A stretch of DNA of 64,000 nucleotides from Tritrichomonas musculus (GCA_039105265.1 JAPFFF010000010.1:3968001-4032000); one strand, 5' to 3'; positions 10,871 through 21,148 are shown, counted from the stretch's first letter. Numbers and translations are program-made. The notes: generated by a model not told the origin, from the letters alone.

Positions 10871-10895
10871 TTCTTGGATTTTCTCAACAATATCA
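10862..10895 (+). repeat. 34-bp copy of MATE transporter coding sequence
   Basis: These 34 bases are identical to 17809-17842, inside the MATE gene (codons for AIEILGFSQQYQ). The first 9-10 bases also belong to the SIDFLAYPNI linker repeat, so the copy sits at a junction with microhomology. It looks like filler DNA from repair templated about 7 kb away. Confidence 0.6.
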
Positions 10896-11607
10896 TAAAA
10901 ATCATCATGAGTACCTAATTGAGTGTAGATTCATGACAAAAAAAATTCTGAAAAAATTAAAATGAATTGAGAGTAGAATTGTGACAAAAAAAAAAGGAAT
11001 CAAACATTTGGATTTAAACTTGTAAAAGCAATATTTTAAATTCTTTTCTCAATTCATCACTTGCAAATGCAATATATTTATAATAAAATGAATCTTAAAG
11101 CTGGATTCAAAATGCTTGGGACAACATTCAATTATTTTCAATGCTTCTCTGAAAATCTTGCATTATACTTGGGACTTATTGACCTTTAAAATGAGTAATT
11201 TTGAGCTTTACGTATTGAAAAAGTTTGTTCCAAGCCCTTTGAATCTTACTTTATAATAAAAAAAATCCAGAAAGAATGAAAATGAATTGAGAGTAGAATT
11301 GTGACAAAAAAAAGGAATCAAACATTTGGATTTAAATGTGTAAAAGCAATATTTTAAATTCTATTCTCAATTCATCACTTGTAAATGCAATATATTTATA
11401 ATAAAATGAATTCCATAATTAAAAAATACAGAAAGAAAGAAAACGAATTGAGAGTAGAATTGTGACAAAAAGAAAAAAGAAACAGTTTCAAACAGATTGT
11501 TATGTATATTATAAATTTTGTTGATTAATTCTTTTGTATAATTTTAATAAAAATTAAATATGTAATTTATTAATTATATAATTTATTTAGATTTTGAAGT
11601 ATAAGAG
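10871..11607. other. Intergenic region dominated by the hairpin repeats
   Basis: Apart from the 34-bp MATE copy at its left edge and the repeat array at 10950-11480, only AT-rich spacer is seen, up to the stop codon of the GTPase-like gene at 11608. Confidence 0.5.
10950..11480. repeat. Array of hairpin-type repeats (two full copies, one partial)
   Basis: Unit A (about 10955-11096) and unit B (about 11278-11411) share some 130 bp, from GAATTGAGAGTAGAATTGTG to TATTTATAATAAAATGAAT. A third copy begins at about 11440 and is truncated. Within each unit the start is nearly the reverse complement of AATTCTATTCTCAATTC near its middle, so each can fold as a hairpin. Between A and B lies another inverted pair (about 11105-11125 with 11226-11246). 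No ORF. The related AGAATTGTGAC motif recurs at 16215-16275. Confidence 0.6.
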
Positions 11608-14600
11608 TTATTTTAAATCTAATGTTATCTTTTCAAACGAAATATTATTCTTATCATCAAGAGTAATGATTACACCTAGAAAATTTGGATCTTCTAATGC
11701 TTTTGTAGTAAATTGATAAAATCTGATCAACGGAGAATATGAACAAATTGTTTTATATTTTTCCTTCAATTCACGATTTTTATTTGAAGCCAAAACAGCA
11801 TCATAAATTAATGGGGCAATATTCAATAATTTGCCTATAGCAACTTTTATTAGTGATCCTTTAAATAACATTGAAAATTTGTTTTCATTAATTTTTTTAA
11901 CTTTTACACCATCAACTTTTTGGAGATCATCTAATAGTTTTTCTCCATCAGGATTTGGTTTTTTATCATTTTGATTTGGTTCATCTTTTATTTCTGATTT
12001 TAAACTTGAAAAAATAGATGTAATAACATTCTTTAAATTATTTTTTGATTTTTCATAAGCTTCTTCGAATTTTTTGATATATTCTCTTGATGTTTTAACA
12101 AATGAATCAGGAGTAAAGCCAGCAGTTTTATCATCAGAATATTCAAGATCGCATACAAGATCTTGAAAATGTATGACAATGTTCTGATTAATATCGTGAA
12201 TATTTTTGCTATTATAAATACATACTTTTCCGTCTTCAGTTTGGCAGTTAACCGTTGTCTTTATTCCAAATAAATCCTTTCTAGCTTGAGAACCAATTCC
12301 ACGTCCATAAATTGCTCCTATCATTCTTGTTGCAGCCAAAACCTGAGAATAAAAAACGATTTTATCATCTGTGCTAGTTTTGGAACCTTCTAAATCATTT
12401 AATATTTCATTCAATGTTTTATCAAATTGTTTATTTTGCAATATGTTTAGATAATGTTGAAGTCCACTCATATCGATTTTTATCTGAAATATTTCTCCAA
12501 TTACTTGGTGATAGAGTGAACTAATTGAATTATATATCACCATTGAGTTCTTGCTTGTATCTCTCAAAATATTTGTCATTGATCTACATTGTGTAATAAT
12601 GGAAACATGGCTATCATTTGGTAGAATTTGTTGGTAATCATAAAATGGAAATCCAGTAAACGAGTCACCACCAAAAGAAAAAGATATTGCGTATTCTTTA
12701 TCACATAATTTTGCTATATCGCCATAAACTTTCATTAAAGGTACAACAAGTCCATTAAATACTTTAATTTTACCATTTAATGTTCCATCAAAAAACCATT
12801 GTTCCATTTTATTGACATTATCAATGTCTTTTTCTTTTTTAAGTGCAGGTTTTATAACATGTCCCACTCCAACTGGAATAGACGAAACGATTTTTAATGG
12901 ATGAATTATCATTTCAAAAACGCCAGCAGTTTTGTTTCCAGCGGTTGGTACATATTTTTTAAACATTTTCATTTCATATGGATGTAAGTCAGTTGTTCTT
13001 AATCTATTCATTACTTTACTTACTTTGCTTTGATCTGGAGGTATCAATTCGAATATTTTTAATGAGTATCTTATAACATGTTCCATTTGTCTGACTAATT
13101 GTCTCAATGATTTATTGTCCATTTTCCCATGAATAACCCCATCAATTTCTTCTATTTTTTCAACAGGTATATTTTTCATTTTAGTTGCACCTTTGTAATA
13201 ATGAAGAGGATGCTTCTCTAATACGTCAAAGAAATTTACCCATTGATTATTATTCACATTTCCTGACCTAATAATATCATTCAATTTATGTGTAATTGAT
13301 ATCACACTTTTATCTCTGGCCCATTGAATTTGGCTTTCTTCATAATTGCGCTTATTTCTTAAATCATCAATTTGATCATCAAAAGTACTAAGTAAACCAT
13401 TTAAATTAAATAATTGTTTCTTTGAATAAGATAATGTACTTTTGGATATTACTTGGTCATAAAATATATTCCAAGAATTTAATGAATTTAAGCTTTTCTT
13501 AGCCCAATTAAATTCATTGGATTTACTCAAATCAAGATAAAATTGGTTTATGCCCATTTTTGCACTAGATCTTAATTGTTCGATATTTTTAATCCAAAAG
13601 TTTATATCATCAATGTTTTTGGCGTTTTTGTGTTTTTCAGCAATATTATTTGCTAGATCTTTCAAAAAAGAATTCATTTTATCATTCATTTGATCACATG
13701 TTAAACATAACGTCTGTAAAGTTTCTTTATCCATTATAATATTATGTTCCGGATTGTTTATTGCACCATTTTTCATGAAATTTAATAATTGCTGCTTATA
13801 ATTAAAGTTATATTCCTGTCCTTGTTTTGCTTTATAAACGAGAAAACATTTTTCTTGATGTTCATAAAAATAGTATAGCAAACGATGGTTTTTAGATCTA
13901 TTTTTGATAACATATTTTAGAATGTTTGAAACTGTTTGATCGTGATCAACTTGGGTAATAACAAGTCCAATACATTGTTCAATTTGATTATAATCACAGA
14001 AAAATTTTTCGGCTTCATCTATTAACCTGATAGCTCCACTGCAACGATCTGAAGTAAAATGAGAATATGTTAAAAATAATAATATTTTGATTTTACAAGG
14101 AGAAGTTAGTAACCTTCCAATTGAAAATGCATTCAAAATTCTTTGAGATATGCTTCTTGTATCTAAAAATCCTGGGCAATCACATAAGATATAATCATTT
14201 CTCTCATCTATAGCAGGAAAACATGTCTCAGCGTGTGCAAGATGTCCTATTTTCATATTTCCAACTCTGCATTTGCCATCGCAATACAATGCAGTTTCAA
14301 GTGTACCTCGGTTATCTGCTATCATATGGCAACCTGAAAGTAAATGCATTAATGTTGTTTTCCCACTTCCTGTTGGTCCAAGAAACAAAATCCTTGTCTT
14401 CTTTGAATTTTCTTTAGTGAATAGATTTTCAACATCTTTTTCTAATTTTGCTATTTCAGCTATAATTTCTTCAGGAGATAGATCTTCTTTGTAGTCAATA
14501 GAAGAGGTATTAGTTAAAGCATCATCACCATATGAATTTGATTTTCTTTTTTGATTAAATGATGTTATTAAATGTTTTTGGTTTTGAAATTCATCTTTCA

Positions 14601-14733
14601 TATTTCTAAGTTCTTCAATTTGATTATCAAGTTTTTCAATGAGATCTGTAAACTTGAATTGAGGAGTAGTTTTATCAACAACAGCATCATAATACATATC
14701 CATCACTAAAAATAAATCAATCTTTTTTTTCAT
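11608..14733 (-). CDS. P-loop GTPase-like protein, second G domain and C-terminal body
   Basis: This is a 1041-codon ORF. Residues about 112-280 hold a G-domain: Walker A/G1 GPTGSGKTT, an LSGC helix, G3-like DCPGF, and a G4-like TQVD. This looks like the AIG1/septin/dynamin side of the TRAFAC GTPases, but I cannot fix the family. A long helical body of about 700 aa of unknown fold follows. The first about 50 residues are not a natural N-terminus: they align with the segment that follows the G domain in this same protein, and the frame upstream of the ATG continues back into 14832-15683. The ORF is thus the 3' part of a tandem G-domain gene split by one base at about 14870. If the shift is an assembly error, the true product is about 1358 aa. 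Confidence 0.8.
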   Translation of the reverse strand: MKKKIDLFLVMDMYYDAVVDKTTPQFKFTDLIEKLDNQIEELRNMKDEFQNQKHLITSFNQKRKSNSYGDDALTNTSSIDYKEDLSPEEIIAEIAKLEKDVENLFTKENSKKTRILFLGPTGSGKTTLMHLLSGCHMIADNRGTLETALYCDGKCRVGNMKIGHLAHAETCFPAIDERNDYILCDCPGFLDTRSISQRILNAFSIGRLLTSPCKIKILLFLTYSHFTSDRCSGAIRLIDEAEKFFCDYNQIEQCIGLVITQVDHDQTVSNILKYVIKNRSKNHRLLYYFYEHQEKCFLVYKAKQGQEYNFNYKQQLLNFMKNGAINNPEHNIIMDKETLQTLCLTCDQMNDKMNSFLKDLANNIAEKHKNAKNIDDINFWIKNIEQLRSSAKMGINQFYLDLSKSNEFNWAKKSLNSLNSWNIFYDQVISKSTLSYSKKQLFNLNGLLSTFDDQIDDLRNKRNYEESQIQWARDKSVISITHKLNDIIRSGNVNNNQWVNFFDVLEKHPLHYYKGATKMKNIPVEKIEEIDGVIHGKMDNKSLRQLVRQMEHVIRYSLKIFELIPPDQSKVSKVMNRLRTTDLHPYEMKMFKKYVPTAGNKTAGVFEMIIHPLKIVSSIPVGVGHVIKPALKKEKDIDNVNKMEQWFFDGTLNGKIKVFNGLVVPLMKVYGDIAKLCDKEYAISFSFGGDSFTGFPFYDYQQILPNDSHVSIITQCRSMTNILRDTSKNSMVIYNSISSLYHQVIGEIFQIKIDMSGLQHYLNILQNKQFDKTLNEILNDLEGSKTSTDDKIVFYSQVLAATRMIGAIYGRGIGSQARKDLFGIKTTVNCQTEDGKVCIYNSKNIHDINQNIVIHFQDLVCDLEYSDDKTAGFTPDSFVKTSREYIKKFEEAYEKSKNNLKNVITSIFSSLKSEIKDEPNQNDKKPNPDGEKLLDDLQKVDGVKVKKINENKFSMLFKGSLIKVAIGKLLNIAPLIYDAVLASNKNRELKEKYKTICSYSPLIRFYQFTTKALEDPNFLGVIITLDDKNNISFEKITLDLK

Positions 14734-14831
14734 GTATTGAAATTCACTATAATGTGTAATAACTTGATGGAATTTGGTAATTCCTTGTAATGCGCCAGCT
14801 CTTAAATTTTCGATTTTTTGTATCCATTTTT

Positions 14832-15683
14832 TTATTTCATCAACATTGTCAGCATTTCGAAATTCATTTTTTTACTCATCTGAGTGTATATTGTAGATAA
14901 TACTCCAGCCGTATTTGGATCTATGGTAATATTTGGTTTTGGATTTTTTGTCGCCCCTTTTTTCAAAAATTCTAGTATCCGATTGATGTCTTTAAAATTG
15001 TAAATTTGATCTATTGAATCTATCATAGGACTATTCATCATAAAGCATCTATCATCATTATCATCAAAAAAGTTCAACAAGCGACTATTTACTGATTCTG
15101 AGACGCTTAACATATTGATGCTTTCCATGGGGTCAACATATTTATTATAGTGAGTAATAACTAGTCCAACACATTCTTTAATTTGGTAGAAATCTAAAAA
15201 AAAATTTTCGATTTGTTCCAGATATTTTAAAGCAAGTTCGCCGCCTTGAAGTAAAAAATCTTTATATTGTAAAACTATCAATATTTTGATTTGGCATGGA
15301 GGTGCAAACAACTTACTCAGGGCATAATTATTTATAATCCTATCTTCAATTTGCAGATCATTAAAAATATCGGGACAATCAATTAAAAACTGGCCATTTG
15401 ATCTTATAAAACGATGAAATACCTTTCTATGAGCATTTCCAAGAGGTAAAAATGTAGCCCTGCATTTACCATCACAGCATAAATAAGAATTATTCATAGA
15501 ATCACAATTAATTGTCATTTTGCATCCTGAAAGTAAATGTATAATTGTGGTTTTGCCACTTCCAGAAGGACCAAGAAAAAGAACTCTATTCATTTCTGGG
15601 TTCTCATAAAGTTCCTTAAAAGTATGTTCCAGTTCTTTAATTTCATTTAATATTGCTTCTGGAGAGAAAAAACTTTCACTCAT
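14832..15683 (-). CDS. P-loop GTPase-like protein, first G domain (5' part, frameshifted)
   Basis: This is a 283-codon ORF with an ATG start, preceded 8-10 nt upstream by an initiator-like TCACTTTT. G1 is GPSGSGKTT at about residue 38. The region expected to hold DxxG reads DCPDIFND, so the G3 glycine is replaced by Asp. The G4 position reads ITHYNKY, without a clear TKxD. It is therefore probably a degenerate nucleotide-binding domain paired with a more canonical one downstream. The frame ends at 14832, but one additional A in the A7 run near 14865 would let translation continue (NADNVDEIKKWIQ...) into the 11608-14733 ORF. A sequencing error or a recent pseudogene are both possible. Confidence 0.75.
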   Translation of the reverse strand: MSESFFSPEAILNEIKELEHTFKELYENPEMNRVLFLGPSGSGKTTIIHLLSGCKMTINCDSMNNSYLCCDGKCRATFLPLGNAHRKVFHRFIRSNGQFLIDCPDIFNDLQIEDRIINNYALSKLFAPPCQIKILIVLQYKDFLLQGGELALKYLEQIENFFLDFYQIKECVGLVITHYNKYVDPMESINMLSVSESVNSRLLNFFDDNDDRCFMMNSPMIDSIDQIYNFKDINRILEFLKKGATKNPKPNITIDPNTAGVLSTIYTQMSKKMNFEMLTMLMK

Positions 15684-15685
15684 AT

Positions 15686-15693
15686 AAAAGTGA
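15686..15693 (-). promoter_or_regulatory. Initiator-like element of the GTPase-like gene
   Basis: On the minus strand TCACTTTT lies 2-10 nt before the ATG at 15683. The trichomonad core promoter is an initiator around TCA(+1)Y(T/A), placed within about 20 nt of the start codon, and this fits it. Confidence 0.5.
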
Positions 15694-16068
15694 TATGACC
15701 ATTGTTTGTAAAATTGGCTTAAAAAGGTTAATTTATTCCATTCAAATTTAATAGTTTGACAATAGTTACTATCGAATTGAACTAAATTTTTATGATTTAT
15801 GATTTAATCAAAGGATTTGTTATTTTTTTCACTTTTTAAGCTTGAATTAACTTTTTCTATATCAAAATCAATGTTTAAATGATGATAAGTTATGTTTTTT
15901 GTTTTGTATTTCTCTTATCTTGATAAATAAAATATTCAAAAAAATTTTTTATCTATAAACTAAAATTATATATTTAATTTATTTACATATTTTTCTCATG
16001 AAATAAATAAAAATATCATTAGTTTTCTTTTTAATTTTAAAACTTAATTAACATTGTAAGTGTTATTT

Positions 16069-16109
<41 letters not shown>

Positions 16110-16204
16110 CAATTTGGTATATGAAATGTTTAGCATATGAATGAAGCAATTAATACGATTTGATGAAGAGGATATTCGTAACAAAAAAATTCATAAAAAA
16201 AATA

Positions 16205-16300
16205 GAAAAAATTGATTGTAGAATTGTGACATAGAATCTGATAAAGATTAAAAAATTGATTGTAGAATTGTGACATAGAATCTGATAAAGAAAAAAAAAA
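16205..16300 (+). repeat. Tandem ~46-bp repeat, two copies
   Basis: The unit contains TTGATTGTAGAATTGTGAC followed by ATAGAATCTGATAAAG. The second copy runs into an A-run and a degenerate third start (AGAGTAGAACTGTGGC). The shared TAGAATTGTGAC links it to the hairpin repeats at 10950-11480. Confidence 0.6.
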
Positions 16301-16849
16301 ATAGAGTAGAACTGTGGCCAATAATAAATATTCAACAGCTCAAAGTGTAGATTTAACTCAATATTTAGTAATATTATACTATTTTGAATTTTGTTTTTTT
16401 AATAGTTACAGTATGGTAAAATTTCTCATAACACTCATAATAACCTCAGAACACTATTGAGAGACTTTCTGACGCTTATTTTATTTAAGTATAGAATCAT
16501 TGAATAAATTAAATGATCGAGAAAATAATTTACTCAGAATATTCTAAGCAATTGAATTTATAGCAAACAAAATATTGATAAGATTGAATAAAGGGTAAAA
16601 TATTAGGGTAGAAAAATAAAAAGCTAATCTCAGAATATAAAAAAAAAGAGAATTTCAATGCTGATAATCAAAAAGTTTTAAGTGTTCTGAGGTTATTGTG
16701 AATGTTTTGAAGTTATTTTACTTACTGTAAGCATAGTCTACACTTTTTGAATAGCAAGATTCTCTCAAAAAGCGGAAGCATAGAAAATTCGATTTTTAAA
16801 ATAAAATGGTAGTCGACTGGAAACTTCCTACCAATGGAAAACCTCTACC

Positions 16850-16985
16850 ATTTCTATTCACCTATTTTTGACCTTTAATGGTGGCAAAGAGTACGTTAGT
16901 AGAAAAAAGAAAATATAAAATGGTATATATGTTTCTTTTTTTCGATAAAAAAATTGAATAGATTGCATTTTTAAATGCTAATATC
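16850..16985 (+). repeat. Dispersed repeat, copy 1
   Basis: Shares with 30218-30330 the order TATTCACCTATTTTTGACC, GGTGG plus A-run plus AGTA, then ATAGATTGC-TTTT-AAAT-C-AATATCTAAAT. Identity is patchy, so this is an old dispersed element or a shared ancestral spacer. Confidence 0.45.
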
Positions 16986-17494
16986 TAAATATAAAATAAA
17001 TATTTTTTTAAATATAGAGATTTGGTAAAGCGGTTTAAAATTTCATATTTAAATATTATTATAGTTTCACTAAAATCTTTTGCAAGTTCTCTAGTTTTTA
17101 AGCCATTTTTTCTAATTTTTATAGCAACATTTCTTGATCTTTCTCAATCATCAGTTCTCGCGTATTGTCAAAAATGATATTTGAATGAAAACTAAAAATT
17201 GTTTTAGAAGTTTTCTTTTGCTCTTGCATGAGGAAAAGTTTTAATATACATCATTTAAATCTTATACTATCTTCAAAAAAAAAATTTATCAAGAAGAATT
17301 TTAGTTGATATAATATTCATTGGAGTGCATAAATTAAAAATTTTGATCAAATAAAAAATCAAACTCTCAATTTTGATTTACCTTTGAAAAAGTTAGCATA
17401 AATTATTTCAAAATTGATAAGCGGTAAAAAAGTTGTGAAAAATTGAATGACGGTGATATTGATATTAAAAATAAATTGATTAATAAAAAAAAAA

Positions 17495-17502
17495 TCATTT
17501 TT
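17495..17502 (+). promoter_or_regulatory. Initiator-like element of the MATE gene
   Basis: TCATTTTT with its A 14 nt before the ATG at 17511. It matches the trichomonad Inr consensus TCA(+1)Y(T/A). Confidence 0.55.
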
Positions 17503-17510
17503 ATTTGTGA

Positions 17511-19091
17511 ATGGATAATATTAAGGCAAATCAATTGGATCCAAATGATCCTTTGTTATCGAATGAATCAACTGACACACAGTCTTCATCTTCAAATATA
17601 TCCTTAATTGATCAATCAACCAATGATATGGACATGCAAAAGAAAAAAGAAGATGATGATGAAAATCAAAGATTTACACAGCATTCACCTTTAGTTTCTC
17701 TTTTGATCTTTTCAATTGGACCATTATCAAATGTTGCCTCCTTATTATTTGAAACAATCAGCATGTTTTTTATCACAAAGCGATTTGGTGAAACAAAAGG
17801 TACATATGCAATTGAAATTCTTGGATTTTCTCAACAATATCAAAGTTTTCTCACAATAATTGGAATGTTTTTTGGTCAAGTCTTCATCACACGTATGGGT
17901 TCATTAATTGGGTCAGGACAACGTGAAGCAGCAATTCATTTGACATCTGATATTTTCAGACTTATTATAATATCAACAATAATTTACAGTATTCCAATGT
18001 TTTTTGTTATCAAGCCATTCCTCAAGTTTGTTGGAACACCAGATTACATGATTGAGCCAGCATTCAAGTACAACTTTGTTCTTCTTTGTTTCTCACTCTT
18101 TTCAAATCTTCTTTCATCCGAACAAAGCTTCATTTATTCAATAGGCAGACCAATTCTATCGGCAATTATATGTGTTGTATACAAAGGCATTCAATGCCTA
18201 GCTCTAGATCCATTATTTTTGTTTTTATGCAAAGTGCCAACAATGATCATGAAACTCTCAAAAATTGTGATCGATATCGGCTTTTCAATTGCCCTTTTCG
18301 TCACCATTTTTGCAGGGAAATTTAGCTTGAAGCCAACTATGAAGATGTTTCTAAGTTTTAAGTTTTCAAAGGAAACTTTGAAAAGTCTTCTTTTTCCAAT
18401 TCCTTTCACATTTGCATTTGCAACTTCACTCTTTCCTCCGATGATCATCTTGAAGGCACTCACAGACAGTGCGAAGCAGAGTGGACAAAGCCAATCAATT
18501 GGCGGTGCTTTTGCTGTTTATTCGCAATTAAATGGACTTGGAAGTGCAATTCCATCAATGCTAACAACAAGTTTAATGGCAACAGGCATGCATGCCTATT
18601 CATCAGGAAATATAAAGAGACTGAAGCATTTGTTATTTTGGTCTTTTGTTATTGCAATGACTTTTAGCATTCTGTTTTCTCTTTCAATGATTCTGTTCAA
18701 AGTGCCAATTGCTTCTTTGTTCATTCATGATGAAGAAGAACTTCAAATTGCAGCAAAAATGTTACCAATTCCTTTTTATACTTCTTCTCTTTCTGGATTT
18801 GACACAATTGCAATGGCTTTGCTGATGATCATTGGAAAACCTTTACTCGTGATGATTCCAACAATTTTGAGTCCTTGTAACTTGATTATTTCATGCTTCA
18901 TTTTGAAGAAGATTTTCAAAGATGATTACATAAAATTGATGTATTCGTACAATATATCCGGAATCATAAGTTTATTGATTTATATTGGAATGTTTATTTA
19001 TGCAATCAAAGTGATCTTGAAAACTGAAAAAGAAAAAGATCATTTGACTTCAGCAAATCCAATTACAGAAAATTTGTTAGCTGAAAATTAA
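17511..19091 (+). CDS. MATE-family multidrug/toxin efflux transporter
   Basis: This is a 526-aa ORF. The N-terminal about 60 residues are polar and acidic (cytosolic). Then come about 12 hydrophobic segments in two six-helix halves, with the pattern typical of the MATE family (SIGPLSNVASLLFETISMFF; GMFFGQVFITRMGSLIGSGQREAA; KFVGTPDYM; SIGRPILSAI in the first half, and SAIPSMLTTSLMATGMHAYSSG in the second). MATE proteins export cationic drugs or metabolites using an H+ or Na+ gradient. Substrate and membrane cannot be deduced. The start is supported by an Inr box 14 nt upstream, and the stop TAAATA overlaps the TAAA used for polyadenylation in trichomonads. A 34-bp internal piece is duplicated at 10862-10895. 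Confidence 0.92.
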   Translation: MDNIKANQLDPNDPLLSNESTDTQSSSSNISLIDQSTNDMDMQKKKEDDDENQRFTQHSPLVSLLIFSIGPLSNVASLLFETISMFFITKRFGETKGTYAIEILGFSQQYQSFLTIIGMFFGQVFITRMGSLIGSGQREAAIHLTSDIFRLIIISTIIYSIPMFFVIKPFLKFVGTPDYMIEPAFKYNFVLLCFSLFSNLLSSEQSFIYSIGRPILSAIICVVYKGIQCLALDPLFLFLCKVPTMIMKLSKIVIDIGFSIALFVTIFAGKFSLKPTMKMFLSFKFSKETLKSLLFPIPFTFAFATSLFPPMIILKALTDSAKQSGQSQSIGGAFAVYSQLNGLGSAIPSMLTTSLMATGMHAYSSGNIKRLKHLLFWSFVIAMTFSILFSLSMILFKVPIASLFIHDEEELQIAAKMLPIPFYTSSLSGFDTIAMALLMIIGKPLLVMIPTILSPCNLIISCFILKKIFKDDYIKLMYSYNISGIISLLIYIGMFIYAIKVILKTEKEKDHLTSANPITENLLAEN

Positions 19092-19615
19092 ATATTTTTG
19101 TTTTTTATAAATTATTTTGACTATCAAAATTATTTTATTTGATTTTTTTAAAACTAGATGGATTTAAAAATAAATTGGCATGAATTTGTGATTTTATGGA
19201 TAAGAATATCATTTTTCTTTCACACTATCAAATATGGAAAAGAATTCTGTTTTTCAAATTGTCCATTTTATTATCTTAATGACGATTTAAATTAAAATAA
19301 ACACGAATTATTGGATTAACTCTTGTCTTTTAAATTCACGTTGGTGAATTTTATATAAACTAATTCCAATGATCTCTTATTCATATTAATTGTCTTAATT
19401 TTTTAAATAATGATAATTACGTATTAATGAAATATAATTTTATTTAAAATTACTAAAAATTATTTTATTTTTTCTGAGATAAACAGAATTTTAATTCACT
19501 TATCGGTAAAACTTTTGATAATAAAATGAAGAAAAATATTGAATAATAACCATTTTTCCATTGAAAAAGGTTTTTAAAATTATCAGAAAAAATACTTTAT
19601 AATTGATAAGAAAAA
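19092..19615. other. Intergenic spacer
   Basis: 524 bp of AT-rich spacer between the MATE and phosphatase genes. No ORF, repeat or clear promoter box is seen. The phosphatase start lacks an obvious TCAYW box within 20 nt. Confidence 0.5.
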
Positions 19616-21148
19616 ATGAAAGATTTATTCAAAATTCTGAACTTACGAACCCATATGTCAAGCTCAGCCGAATATATTTTATCATCTTATTCTTTTATAT
19701 CAAAGTGCACGTATCAGCAAATTCTCGATATTGGCTATGAATCAAAGGAAGGCAATCCAATTCCTTCTTTTGATGAAAATGTTTTGATTAAATTATGTGA
19801 AGAAACACGAGAGATATTAGAGAACGAAGACAATGTTCTTGAACTTGATGGAGATTTCATTATTGTTGGTGATATTCATGGGAGTTTTCATGATTTATTA
19901 CGAATATTAAAATATAATGAAGAAAATGATGCAAAAGTTCTTTTCCTTGGAGACTATGTTGATCGTGGTTACTTTTCGCTTGAATGTATCACGATTCTTT
20001 TCGCCTTTAAAGTCCAACAGCCAAACAAATTTTATCTTATTCGAGGAAATCATGAATTTGATGCGATGTGCAATATTTATGGCTTTAAAGATGAAATACT
20101 TAATTATCATGATCCTAAAAAAATGAAAAATGTCGAAACGCAACCCAAACAAGACAAAAAAATCATTCATAATTGTTTAGAATTTCATTTTGATGAAAAC
20201 GGCAGTCAAAAAGACCCCCATTATATTTCAAATCAAAACGATGACATAAATGATTCAAAAGAATCAGAAGAAAATAAATATTTCAAAGATATGTTTTGTT
20301 ACCAATACACAGAAAAGCTATATAACTCTTTTATTGATGCTTTTTCTTATCTTCCTGTTTGTTCAATCATTAATAAGACCAATCTTTGCATCCATGGCGG
20401 TTTAAGTCCTCGATTCCAGAATATCGATCAATTACGAAAACAAATCACGAGGCCCATTTCATCATTTGAAGAGAACAAACTGTTTAGTGATATTCTATGG
20501 AGTGATCCAGCTTCAAGTTTCAAGACCCTCTTTGGCGACAATCCGCGTGGTAGAGGTTACTTTTTCAATAACGATGCTACATACAACTTTTTGAGTGTGA
20601 ATTCAATGAATCGAATTATTCGTGGTCATCAATGTGTCAAGCATGGTTCTCGTACAAATTTCAGTGAAAAATGTGTAACTGTCTTCTCTGCATCTAATTA
20701 CAGTAAAGAGTTTTGTAATAAGTCAGGAATTTTAAAATTACATGAAAAAGACGATCAAATTGAATTCATTACATTTCCTCCTTTGGATCGTCTTGAGAAA
20801 AAAGATGCAATTTATTACAAGGTCGAACCTTTTAATACTGAGAAAGAGGCAAACATTCGTGTCTGCTTTTCTTTCCGTCATCCAAAACTTCAGGTTACAA
20901 ATAGCGCGAGTATTGTACCACACAACATCTGCAGGCCAATCAAAGGACACCAGCCAGTAAGACTCGTCAAGCCTATCTTTAGAACAGCCTCGAGGAAGGC
21001 AGTGTCCAGCATCGCAAAGCCTCACATCAGTCACTCAATATCACTGGATAACATAAACAACCAAAATGTTGATGAAAAATCTGCAAAGGAAATGACAAGA
21101 AGCATTTTCAGTTTGGATAATCTTTCTGAATTTGCAGATAATATGTGA
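19616..21148 (+). CDS. PPP-family Ser/Thr protein phosphatase (PP1/PP2A-like)
   Basis: This is a 510-aa ORF. The metallophosphatase signature motifs are in order: GDIHGSFHD (about residue 86), GDYVDRG (about 112), RGNHE (about 143), the CIHGGLSP block, the WSDP-type segment (LWSDPASSFK), RGHQCVKHG and TVFSASNYS. All metal-binding His/Asp/Asn positions are present, so it should be active. It differs from classical PP1/PP2A in an insert of about 40 residues between RGNHE and the next block (acidic, N/D/K-rich) and in a C-terminal tail of about 100 residues rich in Ser, Arg and Pro (PIKGHQPVRLVKPIF), probably regulatory. The gene stands alone and its 3' end lies 19 bp from the inverted-repeat element at 21167. 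Confidence 0.92.
   Translation: MKDLFKILNLRTHMSSSAEYILSSYSFISKCTYQQILDIGYESKEGNPIPSFDENVLIKLCEETREILENEDNVLELDGDFIIVGDIHGSFHDLLRILKYNEENDAKVLFLGDYVDRGYFSLECITILFAFKVQQPNKFYLIRGNHEFDAMCNIYGFKDEILNYHDPKKMKNVETQPKQDKKIIHNCLEFHFDENGSQKDPHYISNQNDDINDSKESEENKYFKDMFCYQYTEKLYNSFIDAFSYLPVCSIINKTNLCIHGGLSPRFQNIDQLRKQITRPISSFEENKLFSDILWSDPASSFKTLFGDNPRGRGYFFNNDATYNFLSVNSMNRIIRGHQCVKHGSRTNFSEKCVTVFSASNYSKEFCNKSGILKLHEKDDQIEFITFPPLDRLEKKDAIYYKVEPFNTEKEANIRVCFSFRHPKLQVTNSASIVPHNICRPIKGHQPVRLVKPIFRTASRKAVSSIAKPHISHSISLDNINNQNVDEKSAKEMTRSIFSLDNLSEFADNM

Larger units (their letters stand above)
15694..17494. other. Long intergenic region with direct repeats and a poly-T tract
   Basis: No supportable gene. 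It holds a run of about 39 T at 16071-16109 and two tandem copies of about 46 bp (16205-16250 and 16251-16296, sharing TTGATTGTAGAATTGTGAC and ATAGAATCTGATAAAG). From 16850 to 16985 there is a stretch also present at 30218-30330. The two short minus-strand ORFs around 16130-16335 only translate the repeats. Confidence 0.5.

Noticed and set aside
18086-18463. Small ORFs on both strands inside the MATE gene
   Set aside because: Shadow frames of a well-supported transporter gene.
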